Part shown: in pieces, positions 35,370 through 44,667 of the stretch
Numbering within the stretch: the first letter of the stretch is position 1
Layout of the letters: every line of letters begins with the position of its first letter
Assembly: GCA_963731745.1 (NCBI GenBank)
Contig: CAVSWT010000016.1
Span: 186,001-250,000 of the forward strand
Direction of reading: 5' to 3'
Source of the DNA: CAVSWT01 sp963731745
GTDB taxonomy: Bacteria; Bacteroidota; Ignavibacteria; Ignavibacteriales; Ignavibacteriaceae
DNA: 64,000 bases
Position numbers and translations under genes: made by a program
The notes under the pieces: generated by a model
What the model was told of the DNA's origin: nothing
The model's database searches: none
What the model saw: the letters and a program-made list of their open reading frames with translations, nothing else

Positions 35370-35957
35370 TTAGTTTTCAACTAAAACACCATAACTGTTT
35401 TCGTGTTCAATATAAGGTGCCTTATTATCTAACCCCGCATAACCTTGTTCGTTCTTATTCATATTAGAATTATAGCCTACAGGTGAATACGATGAAGTAT
35501 CAGATTCTGTCGAGTCAGTTTCGGTAGTATCTGTAACAGTAGAATCACCGTTTCCATCCCATGTTGTACTATCACTGAAAGTTAACGCAGCGTATACGTT
35601 ATTGTTCAAATTGTTATTTAAGAACCCAACCGGATTATATGATGTTGTATCAGTTTCTGTTGTATCGGTTTTAGTCGTATCACTTTCCCACTCTGTGCTA
35701 TCACTAATAATTTCTGCGTATAAGTTATTTTCTTTATTATCAAGATTTAAAAATCCCATTGGCTGGTAGCTGGTTGTATCAGAATTCATATCTGTGCTAT
35801 CAGTTTCCATTGAATCAACTGTAGTTGAATCTCTCCAAGTATCGGTTGAATCATTATTACTATTATAAGTTTGAGCATTTGAAACTGAAGGGAAAGCAAC
35901 AAATAAAATAAGAAACAATATTGTTGAAAAAATGCTTATTTGAGTTTTCTTTTTCAT
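35370..35957 (-). CDS. Acidic, Ser/Thr/Asp-rich secreted repeat protein
   Basis: About 195 aa from the ATG at 35957, with AGAGGTACGT upstream; a longer frame to 36041 adds 28 residues. A signal peptide (cleaved after SNAQ) is followed by three repeats: an acidic D/S/T-rich linker with many DST and ETDT steps, each ending DTTSYQPMGFLN, DTTSYNPVGFLN or DTSSYSPVGYNS. It resembles a surface or secreted low-complexity protein. No enzyme domain is seen. It stands alone with its own terminator. Confidence 0.7.
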   Translation of the reverse strand: MKKKTQISIFSTILFLILFVAFPSVSNAQTYNSNNDSTDTWRDSTTVDSMETDSTDMNSDTTSYQPMGFLNLDNKENNLYAEIISDSTEWESDTTKTDTTETDTTSYNPVGFLNNNLNNNVYAALTFSDSTTWDGNGDSTVTDTTETDSTESDTSSYSPVGYNSNMNKNEQGYAGLDNKAPYIEHENSYGVLVEN

Positions 35958-36153
35958 ACGTACCTCTAAATTGTTTAAACATATTCGATTTCGGATGTAA
36001 TTATAAACTATATATTTCTGAACCACTATTAGAAAAATCACAACGAAAAATGGAATGTGACTAGACTGTTAATTTTTGATAAAAATTAAAATATTTGATA
36101 ATAATTGTCACAACATTAACTTGTTCAATCTCACAAAGCTTTTTAAAATAAAA

Positions 36154-36178
36154 AAGCAGGACTCATAACGCCCTGCTT
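36154..36178 (-). terminator. Terminator of the kduD transcript
   Basis: Stem AAGCAGG / CCTGCTT with an 11-base loop, followed on the minus strand by T-rich sequence (TTTTTATTTT). It lies 26 bases past the kduD stop, ending the pectin locus transcript on the left. Confidence 0.8.
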
Positions 36179-36203
36179 CTGAAAACGCGGAAAATATTTT
36201 AAT

Positions 36204-36965
36204 TTATCTTCCCATCCATCCGCCATCAACAGTAACAACACTTCCATTTAAATAATTAGATGCATCCGAACTTAAGAAAACAACTGTACCCATTAAATCT
36301 TCCGGAGTTCCCCATTTCCCCGCAGGAATTCTATCTAAGATAGCCTTGTTGCGTTCAGGGTTTTCACGAAGAGCTTTAGTATTATCAGTTGCTATATAAC
36401 CTGGAGCGATTGCATTAACGGTTACACCTTTTGATGCCCATTCATTTGCGAATGCCATTGTTAATTGCTTTATGCCACCTTTAGATGAGGCATAACCGGG
36501 AACCCAAATTCCACCCTGGAAGGAAAGCAGCGATGCAATGAAAACAATTTTCCCATATCCTCTGCTAACCATATCCTTTCCAATTTCTCTTGTTAATATA
36601 AATTGAGAAGACAGATTTACCTCGATAACTTTATCCCAATATTCATCCGAATGTTCAGAAATCGGGTTTCGCAGAATTGTACCTGCATTATTAACAAGTA
36701 TATCTATTTTAGAGAAATCTGATTTAACTTGTTTAATAAAATCATAGAGAGATTTTCTATCTGAAAAATCAGACTGATAGGTTTTTATTTTTCTTCCTGT
36801 ATTTTCAATCATTTTTCTCGTTTCATCAAAGTCTGCGATATAAGAGACTCCAATAATATCAGCTCCTGCTTCAGCAAGAGCTAAAGCGTACTTTTGTCCA
36901 ATACCCTGATTGGAACCTGTTACTATAGCTACTTTACCGTCTAATTTAAATTGATCTAAAACCAT
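36204..36965 (-). CDS. kduD: 2-dehydro-3-deoxy-D-gluconate 5-dehydrogenase (KduD), SDR family
   Basis: A protein of 253 aa. NAD(P)-binding TGSNQGIG is at about residue 17, NNAG in the middle, the catalytic YASSK near residue 156, and the KduD-specific end IATDNTKALRENPERN, then RIPAGKWGTPEDL and VDGGWMGR. It reduces the diketo product of KduI (2,5-diketo-3-deoxygluconate) to 2-keto-3-deoxygluconate. The kduI gene lies 75 bases upstream and both are at the end of the pectin locus. Confidence 0.95.
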   Translation of the reverse strand: MVLDQFKLDGKVAIVTGSNQGIGQKYALALAEAGADIIGVSYIADFDETRKMIENTGRKIKTYQSDFSDRKSLYDFIKQVKSDFSKIDILVNNAGTILRNPISEHSDEYWDKVIEVNLSSQFILTREIGKDMVSRGYGKIVFIASLLSFQGGIWVPGYASSKGGIKQLTMAFANEWASKGVTVNAIAPGYIATDNTKALRENPERNKAILDRIPAGKWGTPEDLMGTVVFLSSDASNYLNGSVVTVDGGWMGR

Positions 36966-37040
36966 TCTTACCTCATTTTATAGAAAGAATTTTTTAATAA
37001 TTGCCATAAACCAATCTCTCAAAGAAATTGGGATTATATA

Positions 37041-37874
37041 TTACATTAATTCATCCATCTTAACTGCATCCATATCATCAAAGGCCTGGTTCTCACCACC
37101 CATCGCCCAAATAAATGAATAATTTTGAGTGCCGGAACCTGAATGGAATGACCAGCTAGGAGAAATTACCGCTTGCCTATCTCTTATTACAATATGACGG
37201 GTTTCCGATGGACTTCCCATGAAATGAAATACAACTGAATTATTTTCCAGACTGAAATACATATAAATCTCAGATCTTCTTTGATGAGTATGAACAGGCA
37301 TTGTATTCCAAACGCTGCCTTCTTCAAGTTCAGTTAATCCCATAACTAACTGAGAACTTTTTATTCCATTGGGATGTATGTATTTATGAATAGTTCGATG
37401 ATTTGAATCTTTTAAACTTCCCAGATGAGCTTGTTCAGCATCTGAAAACTTTGCATGCGTCGTTGGAAATTCTTTATGCGCCGGATAACTCACAAAATAA
37501 TATTGAGCCGGTTGACTTTTATCTTTGCTTTTAAACTCTATATCCTTTGTTCCTCTGCCTATGTAAAGAGAATCTTTATGGTCCATTTTATATTCTTTTC
37601 CATCAACCACAATTGAACCTTCTTTTCCGATGTTAATCACTCCAACTTCTCTTCTTTCAGTAAAATAATCTGCAGACATTTCTTTTTTACTAGCTTCTAA
37701 TTTTAATCCTTTATCTGTTGGAACGGCCGAGCCAACAATGGCTCTATCAACATCGGAATAAACCAAATAAACATTTCCCGGTTGAAATAATTTATCAACT
37801 AAAAATTCATTCCGTAACCCGGATGTATCCAGTTTTTTAAATCCCTCAAAATTTGGTGAATATCTTACTTCCAT
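37041..37874 (-). CDS. kduI: 5-dehydro-4-deoxy-D-glucuronate isomerase (KduI)
   Basis: A protein of 277 aa, the usual length. It carries the metal-binding cupin motif MPVHTHQRRSEIYMYF (His, His and Glu ligands) and a later His in SPSWSFHSG. The start MEVRYSPNFEGFKKLDT is characteristic. It isomerises the 4,5-unsaturated uronate released by pectate lyase and GH105/GH88 enzymes, giving the substrate for KduD. The DUF4861 gene lies upstream in the same transcript. Confidence 0.95.
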   Translation of the reverse strand: MEVRYSPNFEGFKKLDTSGLRNEFLVDKLFQPGNVYLVYSDVDRAIVGSAVPTDKGLKLEASKKEMSADYFTERREVGVINIGKEGSIVVDGKEYKMDHKDSLYIGRGTKDIEFKSKDKSQPAQYYFVSYPAHKEFPTTHAKFSDAEQAHLGSLKDSNHRTIHKYIHPNGIKSSQLVMGLTELEEGSVWNTMPVHTHQRRSEIYMYFSLENNSVVFHFMGSPSETRHIVIRDRQAVISPSWSFHSGSGTQNYSFIWAMGGENQAFDDMDAVKMDELM

Positions 37875-37908
37875 TTTATACCTCTTCTATTTACTTATTT
37901 AATTTTTA

Positions 37909-39195
37909 TCATTTTAAATTAACTGAGATTGGATAATTTAATTCTTTAATAGTATTGTCTAAAAAATCTTGAAATTCTTTTTTGTTTTTTATTCCATCCG
38001 GCTCTGCTTCCCATGCCCCGGCAAAATAATAATCCAACTTCCCGCTGCTAGGTTTAAGCACAACTATATAGCTATCTTTATCATCTGTCAATTTTATTAG
38101 ATCAGAATTTTGATAAAATACAGCTATTCCTAAATTATCTCCGGACAAACTCTGCTTGCCATAAAGTGCGATGTAATCCCATCCGGTTTTGTCACCTGAC
38201 TTTAAAAATTCAGTATCAGGATGCTTTGCAAGCCCGGTACACATTTCCGGATTATCTCCATTCAAATCAAGACTTGCATGAGTTAATCTGCTGCCTGCAG
38301 AAATAGATAGGTTCGAAAATAAATTAAACTTATCTTTATTGATTTGCCAGCCGTAATATTTTGTAAATACATCTGATCTTATTGGTCCGTTTACAGCAAT
38401 TTTAGCAATCACACTATCAGTTTTCTCAACTGTTACAACTTTGTTGTTGCGCCACATTCCAATTGAGCCGATGCCAAGCGATTCACCGACTTTAAAAATA
38501 TCCATTCCCCAATCAAGCATCTTTGTATATGATTCCTGGCTATTGGAAACTAAATCATTTACGCCAACCTTTTGAAGAATTAATTCATGTTTCTTTTTTC
38601 CAAATAGATCATTTCTATTTCTTGAATCAAGATAATATCTATAAGCTATTAATTCTGATTCCCACCCAGGCCCTTCAATTCTATACAATGCATCGTGTGC
38701 AATGTGATCAGCCGGCATCTTGGCTGATTTAACATTTTCAAACTTTCCTTTTGTATATTCACCTTTTACTAAAGTGTAATCAACTTTCTCCCCTAATACT
38801 GCTTGAGTTCTTTTTTTATAATCTCTTGTTTTGTCGCCATCTTTAGAATATCTAATAACAATATTCTGATTTTCTTTTGGATTTAAATTTGTCAAAAATA
38901 AAATTCTATCCGGCATGTTATCGCCGTTTATATCTTCAGTTTGGCTAGGAAGCTCATTAGTCCCATTAAAAACAACAAATGCTTTGGGATTAAAATCATT
39001 ATATTTTGCTTTGATCGAATTTAAATCCAGTTCAACAGTTTCATCTTTTCTTAATTTATTTAAGGGATTAGATACTTCAACCTGAAAAGATAGCGGGTAA
39101 TTATCTACAATTTCTTGATTGACTTTTTCATTTTTCCCACAGCCAATAAGAATCAATAAAAAGAAAATTAAATTAACTTTTAATAATAACTTCAT
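37909..39195 (-). CDS. DUF4861 lipoprotein, pectin-locus associated
   Basis: A protein of 428 aa with a lipoprotein signal (LLILIGCGKNEK). The body is a beta-rich DUF4861-type domain with GPGWESELIAYRYYLDSRNR and HASLDLNGDNPEMCTGLAKHPD (shown in part). The family occurs in pectin utilisation clusters but has no assigned activity; it could be a carbohydrate esterase, lyase or binding protein. It sits 34 bases before kduI. On the upstream side a REP-like element separates it from the 6-phosphogluconate dehydrogenase gene. Confidence 0.75.
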   Translation of the reverse strand: MKLLLKVNLIFFLLILIGCGKNEKVNQEIVDNYPLSFQVEVSNPLNKLRKDETVELDLNSIKAKYNDFNPKAFVVFNGTNELPSQTEDINGDNMPDRILFLTNLNPKENQNIVIRYSKDGDKTRDYKKRTQAVLGEKVDYTLVKGEYTKGKFENVKSAKMPADHIAHDALYRIEGPGWESELIAYRYYLDSRNRNDLFGKKKHELILQKVGVNDLVSNSQESYTKMLDWGMDIFKVGESLGIGSIGMWRNNKVVTVEKTDSVIAKIAVNGPIRSDVFTKYYGWQINKDKFNLFSNLSISAGSRLTHASLDLNGDNPEMCTGLAKHPDTEFLKSGDKTGWDYIALYGKQSLSGDNLGIAVFYQNSDLIKLTDDKDSYIVVLKPSSGKLDYYFAGAWEAEPDGIKNKKEFQDFLDNTIKELNYPISVNLK

Positions 39196-39234
39196 TTAAT
39201 TATTCCTTAACTAAATTTTTAAGAATTAAGTTAA

Positions 39235-39310
39235 GTCATTTCGAACAAATCTTTGAGAGAAATCTTTTACATTTATAACGCCATAGATTTCTCCCTAAGG
39301 TCGAATTGAC
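39235..39310. repeat. REP-like palindromic element
   Basis: A nested hairpin with outer arms GTCATTTCGA (39235) and TCGAATTGAC (39301, one mismatch) and inner arms GAGAAATCT (39257-39265) and AGATTTCTC (39285-39293). It resembles the short REP-type repeats of Bacteroidota genomes (GTCATTTCGA ... GAGAAATCT). It lies between the 6-phosphogluconate dehydrogenase and DUF4861 genes and may act as a transcript stabiliser or terminator. Confidence 0.6.
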
Positions 39311-39327
39311 AAAATTAGATTTCTAAA

Positions 39328-40782
39328 TCACACATTATAAGTTGAAGAAGCTGTCTTGCCGCCTCTTCCTGTCCAATTAGTATGGAAAAACTCGCCGCGT
39401 TTTTTATCTACTCTTTCATAAGTGTGCGCGCCGAAGTAATCCCTTTGAGCTTGTAATAAATTAGCAGGCAAACGGGAATTTCTGTAACCATCAAAATAAT
39501 TAAGGGCGGTTGAAAGTGCCGGAGTCCAGATGCCATTTAATACTGCGGTTGAAATTACTCTTCTCCATGAATCTTGAGAAGATTCAATTTTATCTTTGAA
39601 GAATGGATCAAGCAGCAGGTTTGAAAGATTTGGATTCTTATCAAACGCTTCTTTAATTTTTCCCAGGAAGATGGAACGAATAATGCATCCGCCTCGCCAC
39701 ATTAAAGCAATGCCGCCATAATTCAAATTCCATTTATATTCTTTAGCAGCGTTTCTCAACAAAGTATAGCCTTGTGCATAAGAAACAATTTTAGAAGCAT
39801 ATAATGCTTTCATTAAATCATCAACAAATTGTTTTTTGTCGCCGTCAAAATTAGGCTTCGGCCCGGATAAAACTTTTGAAGCTTCAACTCTGTCATCTTT
39901 TAACGATGATAAAGTTCTGCCGTAAACAGCTTCACCAATTAATGTTAAAGGCGCACCTTCATCTAAAGAAGCCAGCACCGTCCATTTGCCTGTTCCTTTT
40001 TGTCCGGCTGTATCAAGAATTTTTTCAACCAGCGGCTGACCATCCTCATCTTTAAATGCAAGTATGTCTCTAGTGATTTCAATTAGATAACTGTCCAATT
40101 CACCCTCATTCCATTCTTTAAATACCTGATGCATTTCATCATAGTTCATACCTAAAAGATCTTTCATAATCTGATAAGCTTCGCAAATTAATTGCATGTC
40201 GCCGTATTCAATTCCGTTATGCACCATCTTAACAAAATGTCCGGCACCGTTTTCGCCAACCCAATCGCAGCATGGAGTTCCGTCTTCCACTTTAGCAGCT
40301 ATAGATTGAAAAATTGGTTTAACATGTTCCCAAGCATCGGGGGAACCGCCAGGCATAATTGATGGACCTTTCAAAGCTCCTTCTTCACCGCCTGAAACTC
40401 CTGTTCCGATATATCTAAATCCTTTTTCTTCTAGATATTTTGTTCTTCTGATTGTATCCGGAAAATGTGAATTACCGCCGTCAATAATTATATCACCTTT
40501 ATCAAGATGAGGGATTAACAATTCAATAAAATCATCGACAGGTTTTCCTGCTTTAACCATTAGCATAATTTTTCTAGGCTTCTTTATACTTTTAACTAAC
40601 TCTTCAATTGAAGCAGTGCCTATAATTTTTTTATCTTTCCCTCTTCCTGTAACAAACTTATTTACCTTTTCAACTGTCCTATTATAAACAGCAACTGTAA
40701 ATCCATGGCTTTCCATATTCAATACCAGGTTTTCGCCCATGACGGCTAATCCTACAAGTCCAATATCTGCAAGTTTTGTCAT
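39328..40782 (-). CDS. gnd: 6-phosphogluconate dehydrogenase, decarboxylating
   Basis: 484 aa from the ATG at 40782, with AAGGG 9 bases before it; a GTG at 40791 would add three residues. It has the NADP-binding GLVGLAVMGENLVLNMESHG, the signature GTGVSGGEEGALKGPSIMPG and the active-site region FVKMVHNGIEYGDMQL. The enzyme converts 6-phosphogluconate to ribulose-5-phosphate and CO2. It is unusual in a pectin locus, where it follows pdxB (26 bases) and a LarA-type racemase in one transcript. Confidence 0.95.
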   Translation of the reverse strand: MTKLADIGLVGLAVMGENLVLNMESHGFTVAVYNRTVEKVNKFVTGRGKDKKIIGTASIEELVKSIKKPRKIMLMVKAGKPVDDFIELLIPHLDKGDIIIDGGNSHFPDTIRRTKYLEEKGFRYIGTGVSGGEEGALKGPSIMPGGSPDAWEHVKPIFQSIAAKVEDGTPCCDWVGENGAGHFVKMVHNGIEYGDMQLICEAYQIMKDLLGMNYDEMHQVFKEWNEGELDSYLIEITRDILAFKDEDGQPLVEKILDTAGQKGTGKWTVLASLDEGAPLTLIGEAVYGRTLSSLKDDRVEASKVLSGPKPNFDGDKKQFVDDLMKALYASKIVSYAQGYTLLRNAAKEYKWNLNYGGIALMWRGGCIIRSIFLGKIKEAFDKNPNLSNLLLDPFFKDKIESSQDSWRRVISTAVLNGIWTPALSTALNYFDGYRNSRLPANLLQAQRDYFGAHTYERVDKKRGEFFHTNWTGRGGKTASSTYNV

Positions 40783-40817
40783 TTTATTCACCCTTAAATT
40801 TTATTTTATTTTTTTGA

Positions 40818-41963
40818 TTATGTTTTTATTTTGAAACCAAGATCAGATAATTTTTTTTCTATTTCTTGATTGCAGTTTTTTAATTCCAAAGTATAATAAT
40901 TAAATTCTCTTCTAACCGGATAATTTCCTCTTTGCTTTTCAAAAGTTTGTACTGAGCCGCGTAAAGTTTTATCATCACTTAAAATATCATAAGTGTATAA
41001 AACAGCTTCACTAAATATCTGCTGTTGAGTTTTATCTTTACAATCAATTGTAATTTCCTTTAAATTTTTTGGTGAAGGAATTTCTTTTGGATACCAGCAT
41101 TTATCAATATTTAAATTGAAATATTCAGAAACACCTCTAACACTTACTGCGGTTCCATTTGCTTTTCCATCAGCTGAATAACCGGCAATATGAGGAGTTG
41201 CAATGTCAACTTTATTTAACAGCTCAATATCAATATTTGGTTCGTTTTCCCAAACATCAAGTAAAGCTGCATTCATTCTGCCCTCAGTGATTGCATCCTT
41301 TAAAGCAGAATTATTCACAACCGGCCCTCTAGATGTATTGAATAAAATAACATTCTTTTTAAGACTTTTAAAGAATGATTCATCTGCCATGTGATATGTT
41401 TTATCTATTCCATCTTTAATTAAAGGGACATGAAAAGAAATAAAATCACTCTCAGAAATTATTTTTTCAATGCCCACAAAAGTATTTTTACCTTCACTTC
41501 TTTCTCGCGGCGGATCGTTCAATAAAACTTTCATTCCAAAATTTTGTGCGACGCTTGCTACTTTGCTTCCAACATTTCCAACACCAACAATTCCAATTGT
41601 TTTTTCAGACAGGTTAATATTTTTTTTGCAGGCAACAATTAGCAGCGCAGAAGCAATGTATTGTTTAACAGAATTCGAGTTACACCCGGGTGCATTAATC
41701 CATTTAATATTTTGTTGATTACAATATTCGGTATCTATATGATCGAACCCTATTGTTGCGGTTGCAATATACTTAACGTTAGTATTGTCAAGTAAAGCTG
41801 CATTGCAATTTGTACGGGTTCGGATAATTAGTGCATCAGCATATTTAACTGTTTCATGAGTAATATCAGAAGGATTTAAATATTCTATTTCAGCAGTATC
41901 TTCAAAAACGCCTTTTAAAAAAGGAATTTTATTATCTGCAACTATTTTTATTTTCTTATTCAT
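40818..41963 (-). CDS. pdxB: 4-phosphoerythronate dehydrogenase (PdxB)-like
   Basis: A protein of 381 aa with a D-2-hydroxyacid dehydrogenase fold: IIRTRTNCNAALLDNTNVKY, then NAPGCNSNSVKQYIASALL, the NAD site VGVGNVGSKVA, and the catalytic stretch FNTSRGPVVNN ... TPHIAGYSADGK. The C-terminal part (from about residue 290) fits the PdxB dimerisation domain, which ordinary family members lack. PdxB oxidises 4-phosphoerythronate in vitamin B6 synthesis. Its presence here is unexplained; a related activity on sugar acids is possible. The larA gene starts 8 bases before. Confidence 0.82.
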   Translation of the reverse strand: MNKKIKIVADNKIPFLKGVFEDTAEIEYLNPSDITHETVKYADALIIRTRTNCNAALLDNTNVKYIATATIGFDHIDTEYCNQQNIKWINAPGCNSNSVKQYIASALLIVACKKNINLSEKTIGIVGVGNVGSKVASVAQNFGMKVLLNDPPRERSEGKNTFVGIEKIISESDFISFHVPLIKDGIDKTYHMADESFFKSLKKNVILFNTSRGPVVNNSALKDAITEGRMNAALLDVWENEPNIDIELLNKVDIATPHIAGYSADGKANGTAVSVRGVSEYFNLNIDKCWYPKEIPSPKNLKEITIDCKDKTQQQIFSEAVLYTYDILSDDKTLRGSVQTFEKQRGNYPVRREFNYYTLELKNCNQEIEKKLSDLGFKIKT

Positions 41964-41971
41964 TTAGAAAT

Positions 41972-43246
41972 TTAATCTTTAAATTTTTCTTTATAAGCCC
42001 AAAGTCCAAGCGCAGGATTTGAAATATAAAAAATCTCTTCACCACCAGGCATAATGTTTATTCCATCAACCAATTTTTCGGGATTATATTTTTGCATCAT
42101 TACATTCAAATCCGCATACTTATAATTAACACTTTCAATTTCTTGCTGAGTTAGATAACCCGGACAGTAAGTTATTGAAAATCTTTTTTCAGACGATCCA
42201 TGAATCAAATGCGCAGCTGCACCTAAGTTTTGACGAAGATCTTCATTTTCATCAACGAATTTTAAAATTTCTGGTGTAGTTTGGTAACCGTATTTTCTGA
42301 TTAATTTATCTATAGTTTTATCTTCACCAAATTCTTTTAACCCGGGAGCCAATATTATTAATTCTCCATCGTCATCAATGGCCATCCGGGTTCTATACAC
42401 AGCTTTATTGCCAAGCCATGTGCTTTTAAATTCCTGAGGTTCAAGATAAACAACAACTTTCTTCAGAGGTTGGTTAAGCATTTTAAAATTAACTTTTAGC
42501 GACAAGTCGGATGCTTTTTTAAATGTTTCAAAATCGTCTCCTATATACAATCCTTTAGGAACCATTTTCCCATTTTCGCCTTTTCCCACTACAGTCAATA
42601 CATATAAAATCGGCAGATGGTTTGCAAAATGATCTGATGCATAATTAAGAACTTTTCTAACCGGCGTATCGGCTCTTCCCATCATTCTTTCCATTCCATA
42701 CACAGCACCGATGTAATGACTTTTATTTATTCCCTCAACGCCGCCCGTTCCGACAAAAATATTTTTATTATAATTAGCCATACCTACAACTTCATGTGGA
42801 ACAACTTGTCCGACAGATAAAATTAAATCATAGTTGCCTTCCACCAGGAGTTTGTTCACTTGTGCTGGCCAGGCATAGTTTACTTTGCCTTCTGATACCT
42901 CGTTTACGAATTTGGCAGGCACTTCTCCCAACGTAAGAATATCAGTTCTCCAATTATGGACTCTGAATAATTCTCTCGGAACGCCTTTGTACATCTTTCC
43001 AATTTCTTCATTAGTCATTGCAAAATGGGTTCCTATTGAGGGAAGGACATCAGTTAAAGCATTCCCATAGTAGTCATAAATAAATTTTGTCAGAACTCCG
43101 GAATAAGAATAAAAACGTGTTATGTCCGGAGGAATTGCTAAAACTTTTTTCTTCACTCCCAATTTATTAAGGGATGAAAATATTCCTTCTTTCAGTTCAT
43201 CGTCTGTTAAAAAACCGCTTTCATTTTCTTTTACAAAATATTGCAT
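41972..43246 (-). CDS. larA: LarA-family nickel-pincer racemase/epimerase
   Basis: A protein of 424 aa. All recognised nickel-pincer residues of LarA are present: PDITR (Asp72, Arg75), GTHFAMTNEE (His108), PHEVVG (His174), the NPN-linking Lys ten residues later (Lys184) and SHY sixteen further on (His200); numbering is by LarA, from memory. Family members epimerise 2-hydroxy acids (lactate, malate and sugar acids such as gluconate). Beside uronate genes the substrate is more likely an aldonate than lactate. LarB, LarC and LarE (cofactor synthesis) are not in the window. The gene is preceded by a 211-base promoter region. Confidence 0.85.
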   Translation of the reverse strand: MQYFVKENESGFLTDDELKEGIFSSLNKLGVKKKVLAIPPDITRFYSYSGVLTKFIYDYYGNALTDVLPSIGTHFAMTNEEIGKMYKGVPRELFRVHNWRTDILTLGEVPAKFVNEVSEGKVNYAWPAQVNKLLVEGNYDLILSVGQVVPHEVVGMANYNKNIFVGTGGVEGINKSHYIGAVYGMERMMGRADTPVRKVLNYASDHFANHLPILYVLTVVGKGENGKMVPKGLYIGDDFETFKKASDLSLKVNFKMLNQPLKKVVVYLEPQEFKSTWLGNKAVYRTRMAIDDDGELIILAPGLKEFGEDKTIDKLIRKYGYQTTPEILKFVDENEDLRQNLGAAAHLIHGSSEKRFSITYCPGYLTQQEIESVNYKYADLNVMMQKYNPEKLVDGINIMPGGEEIFYISNPALGLWAYKEKFKD

Positions 43247-43401
43247 TGCGTTTAAATTATTTTCAGGATTAAAAATATTTATTCAACTAAAGTTTGTTAG
43301 GCATTGGTTGTATACTAAAATTCACTCCTTTATTGATTAAGACAAAAGCTGATGAGGAAAAAAATTTATTTACAAACAATTACTTATATAATTTTAAAAT
43401 A

Positions 43402-43435
43402 AAGGGAAATGCTAAATAACATTAACATTTCCCTT
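43402..43435 (-). terminator. Terminator between kdgK and the larA sub-operon
   Basis: Stem AAGGGAAATG / CATTTCCCTT (10 perfect pairs) with a 14-base loop, followed on the minus strand by ATTTTAAAATT. It lies 22 bases past the kdgK stop, so the larA group needs its own promoter, presumably within 43247-43401. Confidence 0.85.
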
Positions 43436-43457
43436 AATCAAGTTGTCAATTGAGAAA

Positions 43458-44540
43458 CTATCTTTGGATACGAGCCGAGCCGCCTTTCGCGAAGGCTTTA
43501 ACTTCTTCTATGGTTGCCATTGTTGTATCACCCGGATAAGTTGTAAGCAGAGCACCATGTGCCCAGCCAAGTTTTACCGCTTCTTCGGGTTTTTCATTAC
43601 TTAATAAGCCATAAATAAATCCGCTTGCAAAACCATCGCCTCCACCAACTCTATCAAAAACATTAAGTTCTGCAGTAGGAGCAGAATAAGTTTTACCATT
43701 GATCCATGCAACTGCGCTCCAGCTATGATGATGAGTTGCATGAACTTCACGCAATGTGGTTGCTACAATTTTGACTTTTGGATATTTTGCTGTGACTTTA
43801 TCAATCATCCCAAAAAACGTTGAAGGATCTAATTTAGATTTTGAAGTTACTTCAGGACCAGGAATTCCCAAACCTTTTTGCAAGTCTTCTTCATTTCCAA
43901 CTAGGACGTCCACATGTTCAACAATTTTCTTAATTACTTCAACTGCCTTCTGTTCGCCGCCCCAAATGTTCCAAAGCTTTGCACGAAAATTTAAATCAAA
44001 GCTTGTAATTGCTCCAGCAGCTTTTGCAGCTTTCATTGCTTCTACAATTAATTCGCCTGTTGTTTCAGAAAGTGCAGCAAAGATTCCACCGCTGTGAAAC
44101 CATCTAACTCCATTTCCAAATATTTCTTTCCAATCAAAATCTCCGGGCTTAAGTAAAGCAGCAGCTTCGTTGCATCGATTATAAAAAACAACCGGTGCAC
44201 GCATTCCAAATCCACGGTCGCTGTATACTGTAGCCATGTTTGGACCATTTACGCCATTATGGTTGAAGTGTTTAAAGAATGATTTTACTCCCATTGCTCT
44301 AACTCGTTCCGCAATTAAATCACCAATCGGATAATCAACTTTTGCGGACACTACTCCGGTGTTCATCAAAAATCCATCAGCCAAATTGGCAGCAACATTA
44401 AATTCTCCGCCGCTAACATGTATTGAACATTCACGAGCTTTTCTAAATGGAATTGTGCCGGGATCTAATCTATGGACTAAAGCTCCTAACGAGATTAAGT
44501 CAAATGCACCATCTGATTTAATATTTAATCCAGTACTCAT
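43458..44540 (-). CDS. kdgK: 2-keto-3-deoxygluconate kinase-like PfkB carbohydrate kinase
   Basis: A protein of 360 aa. It has the PfkB layout: a Gly-rich substrate motif HVSGGEFNVAANLADG at the N-terminus, LVGNEEDLQ in the middle, and the ATP-binding FDRVGGGDGFASGFIYG with the catalytic Asp. The most likely role is phosphorylation of KDG to KDPG, as needed after KduD and ahead of Eda. It is the intact one of two KdgK-type genes in this locus; the other (51374) is frameshifted. A terminator follows. Confidence 0.85.
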   Translation of the reverse strand: MSTGLNIKSDGAFDLISLGALVHRLDPGTIPFRKARECSIHVSGGEFNVAANLADGFLMNTGVVSAKVDYPIGDLIAERVRAMGVKSFFKHFNHNGVNGPNMATVYSDRGFGMRAPVVFYNRCNEAAALLKPGDFDWKEIFGNGVRWFHSGGIFAALSETTGELIVEAMKAAKAAGAITSFDLNFRAKLWNIWGGEQKAVEVIKKIVEHVDVLVGNEEDLQKGLGIPGPEVTSKSKLDPSTFFGMIDKVTAKYPKVKIVATTLREVHATHHHSWSAVAWINGKTYSAPTAELNVFDRVGGGDGFASGFIYGLLSNEKPEEAVKLGWAHGALLTTYPGDTTMATIEEVKAFAKGGSARIQR

Positions 44541-44667
44541 AACGTTCCCTATTTTGTATTCGTTACTATATTAATTATTTAATTTTTATTTAATAGTTAT
44601 TCATATTTGTTTTTTAGAGACCACCTCAATATAAATGAAATTCTTTGTGAGAATTGTCTTTGTATTT

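Noticed and set aside
41972..43246. Naming the LarA-like gene a lactate racemase
   Set aside because: The residues prove the nickel-pincer family, not the substrate; the uronate context makes lactate doubtful.
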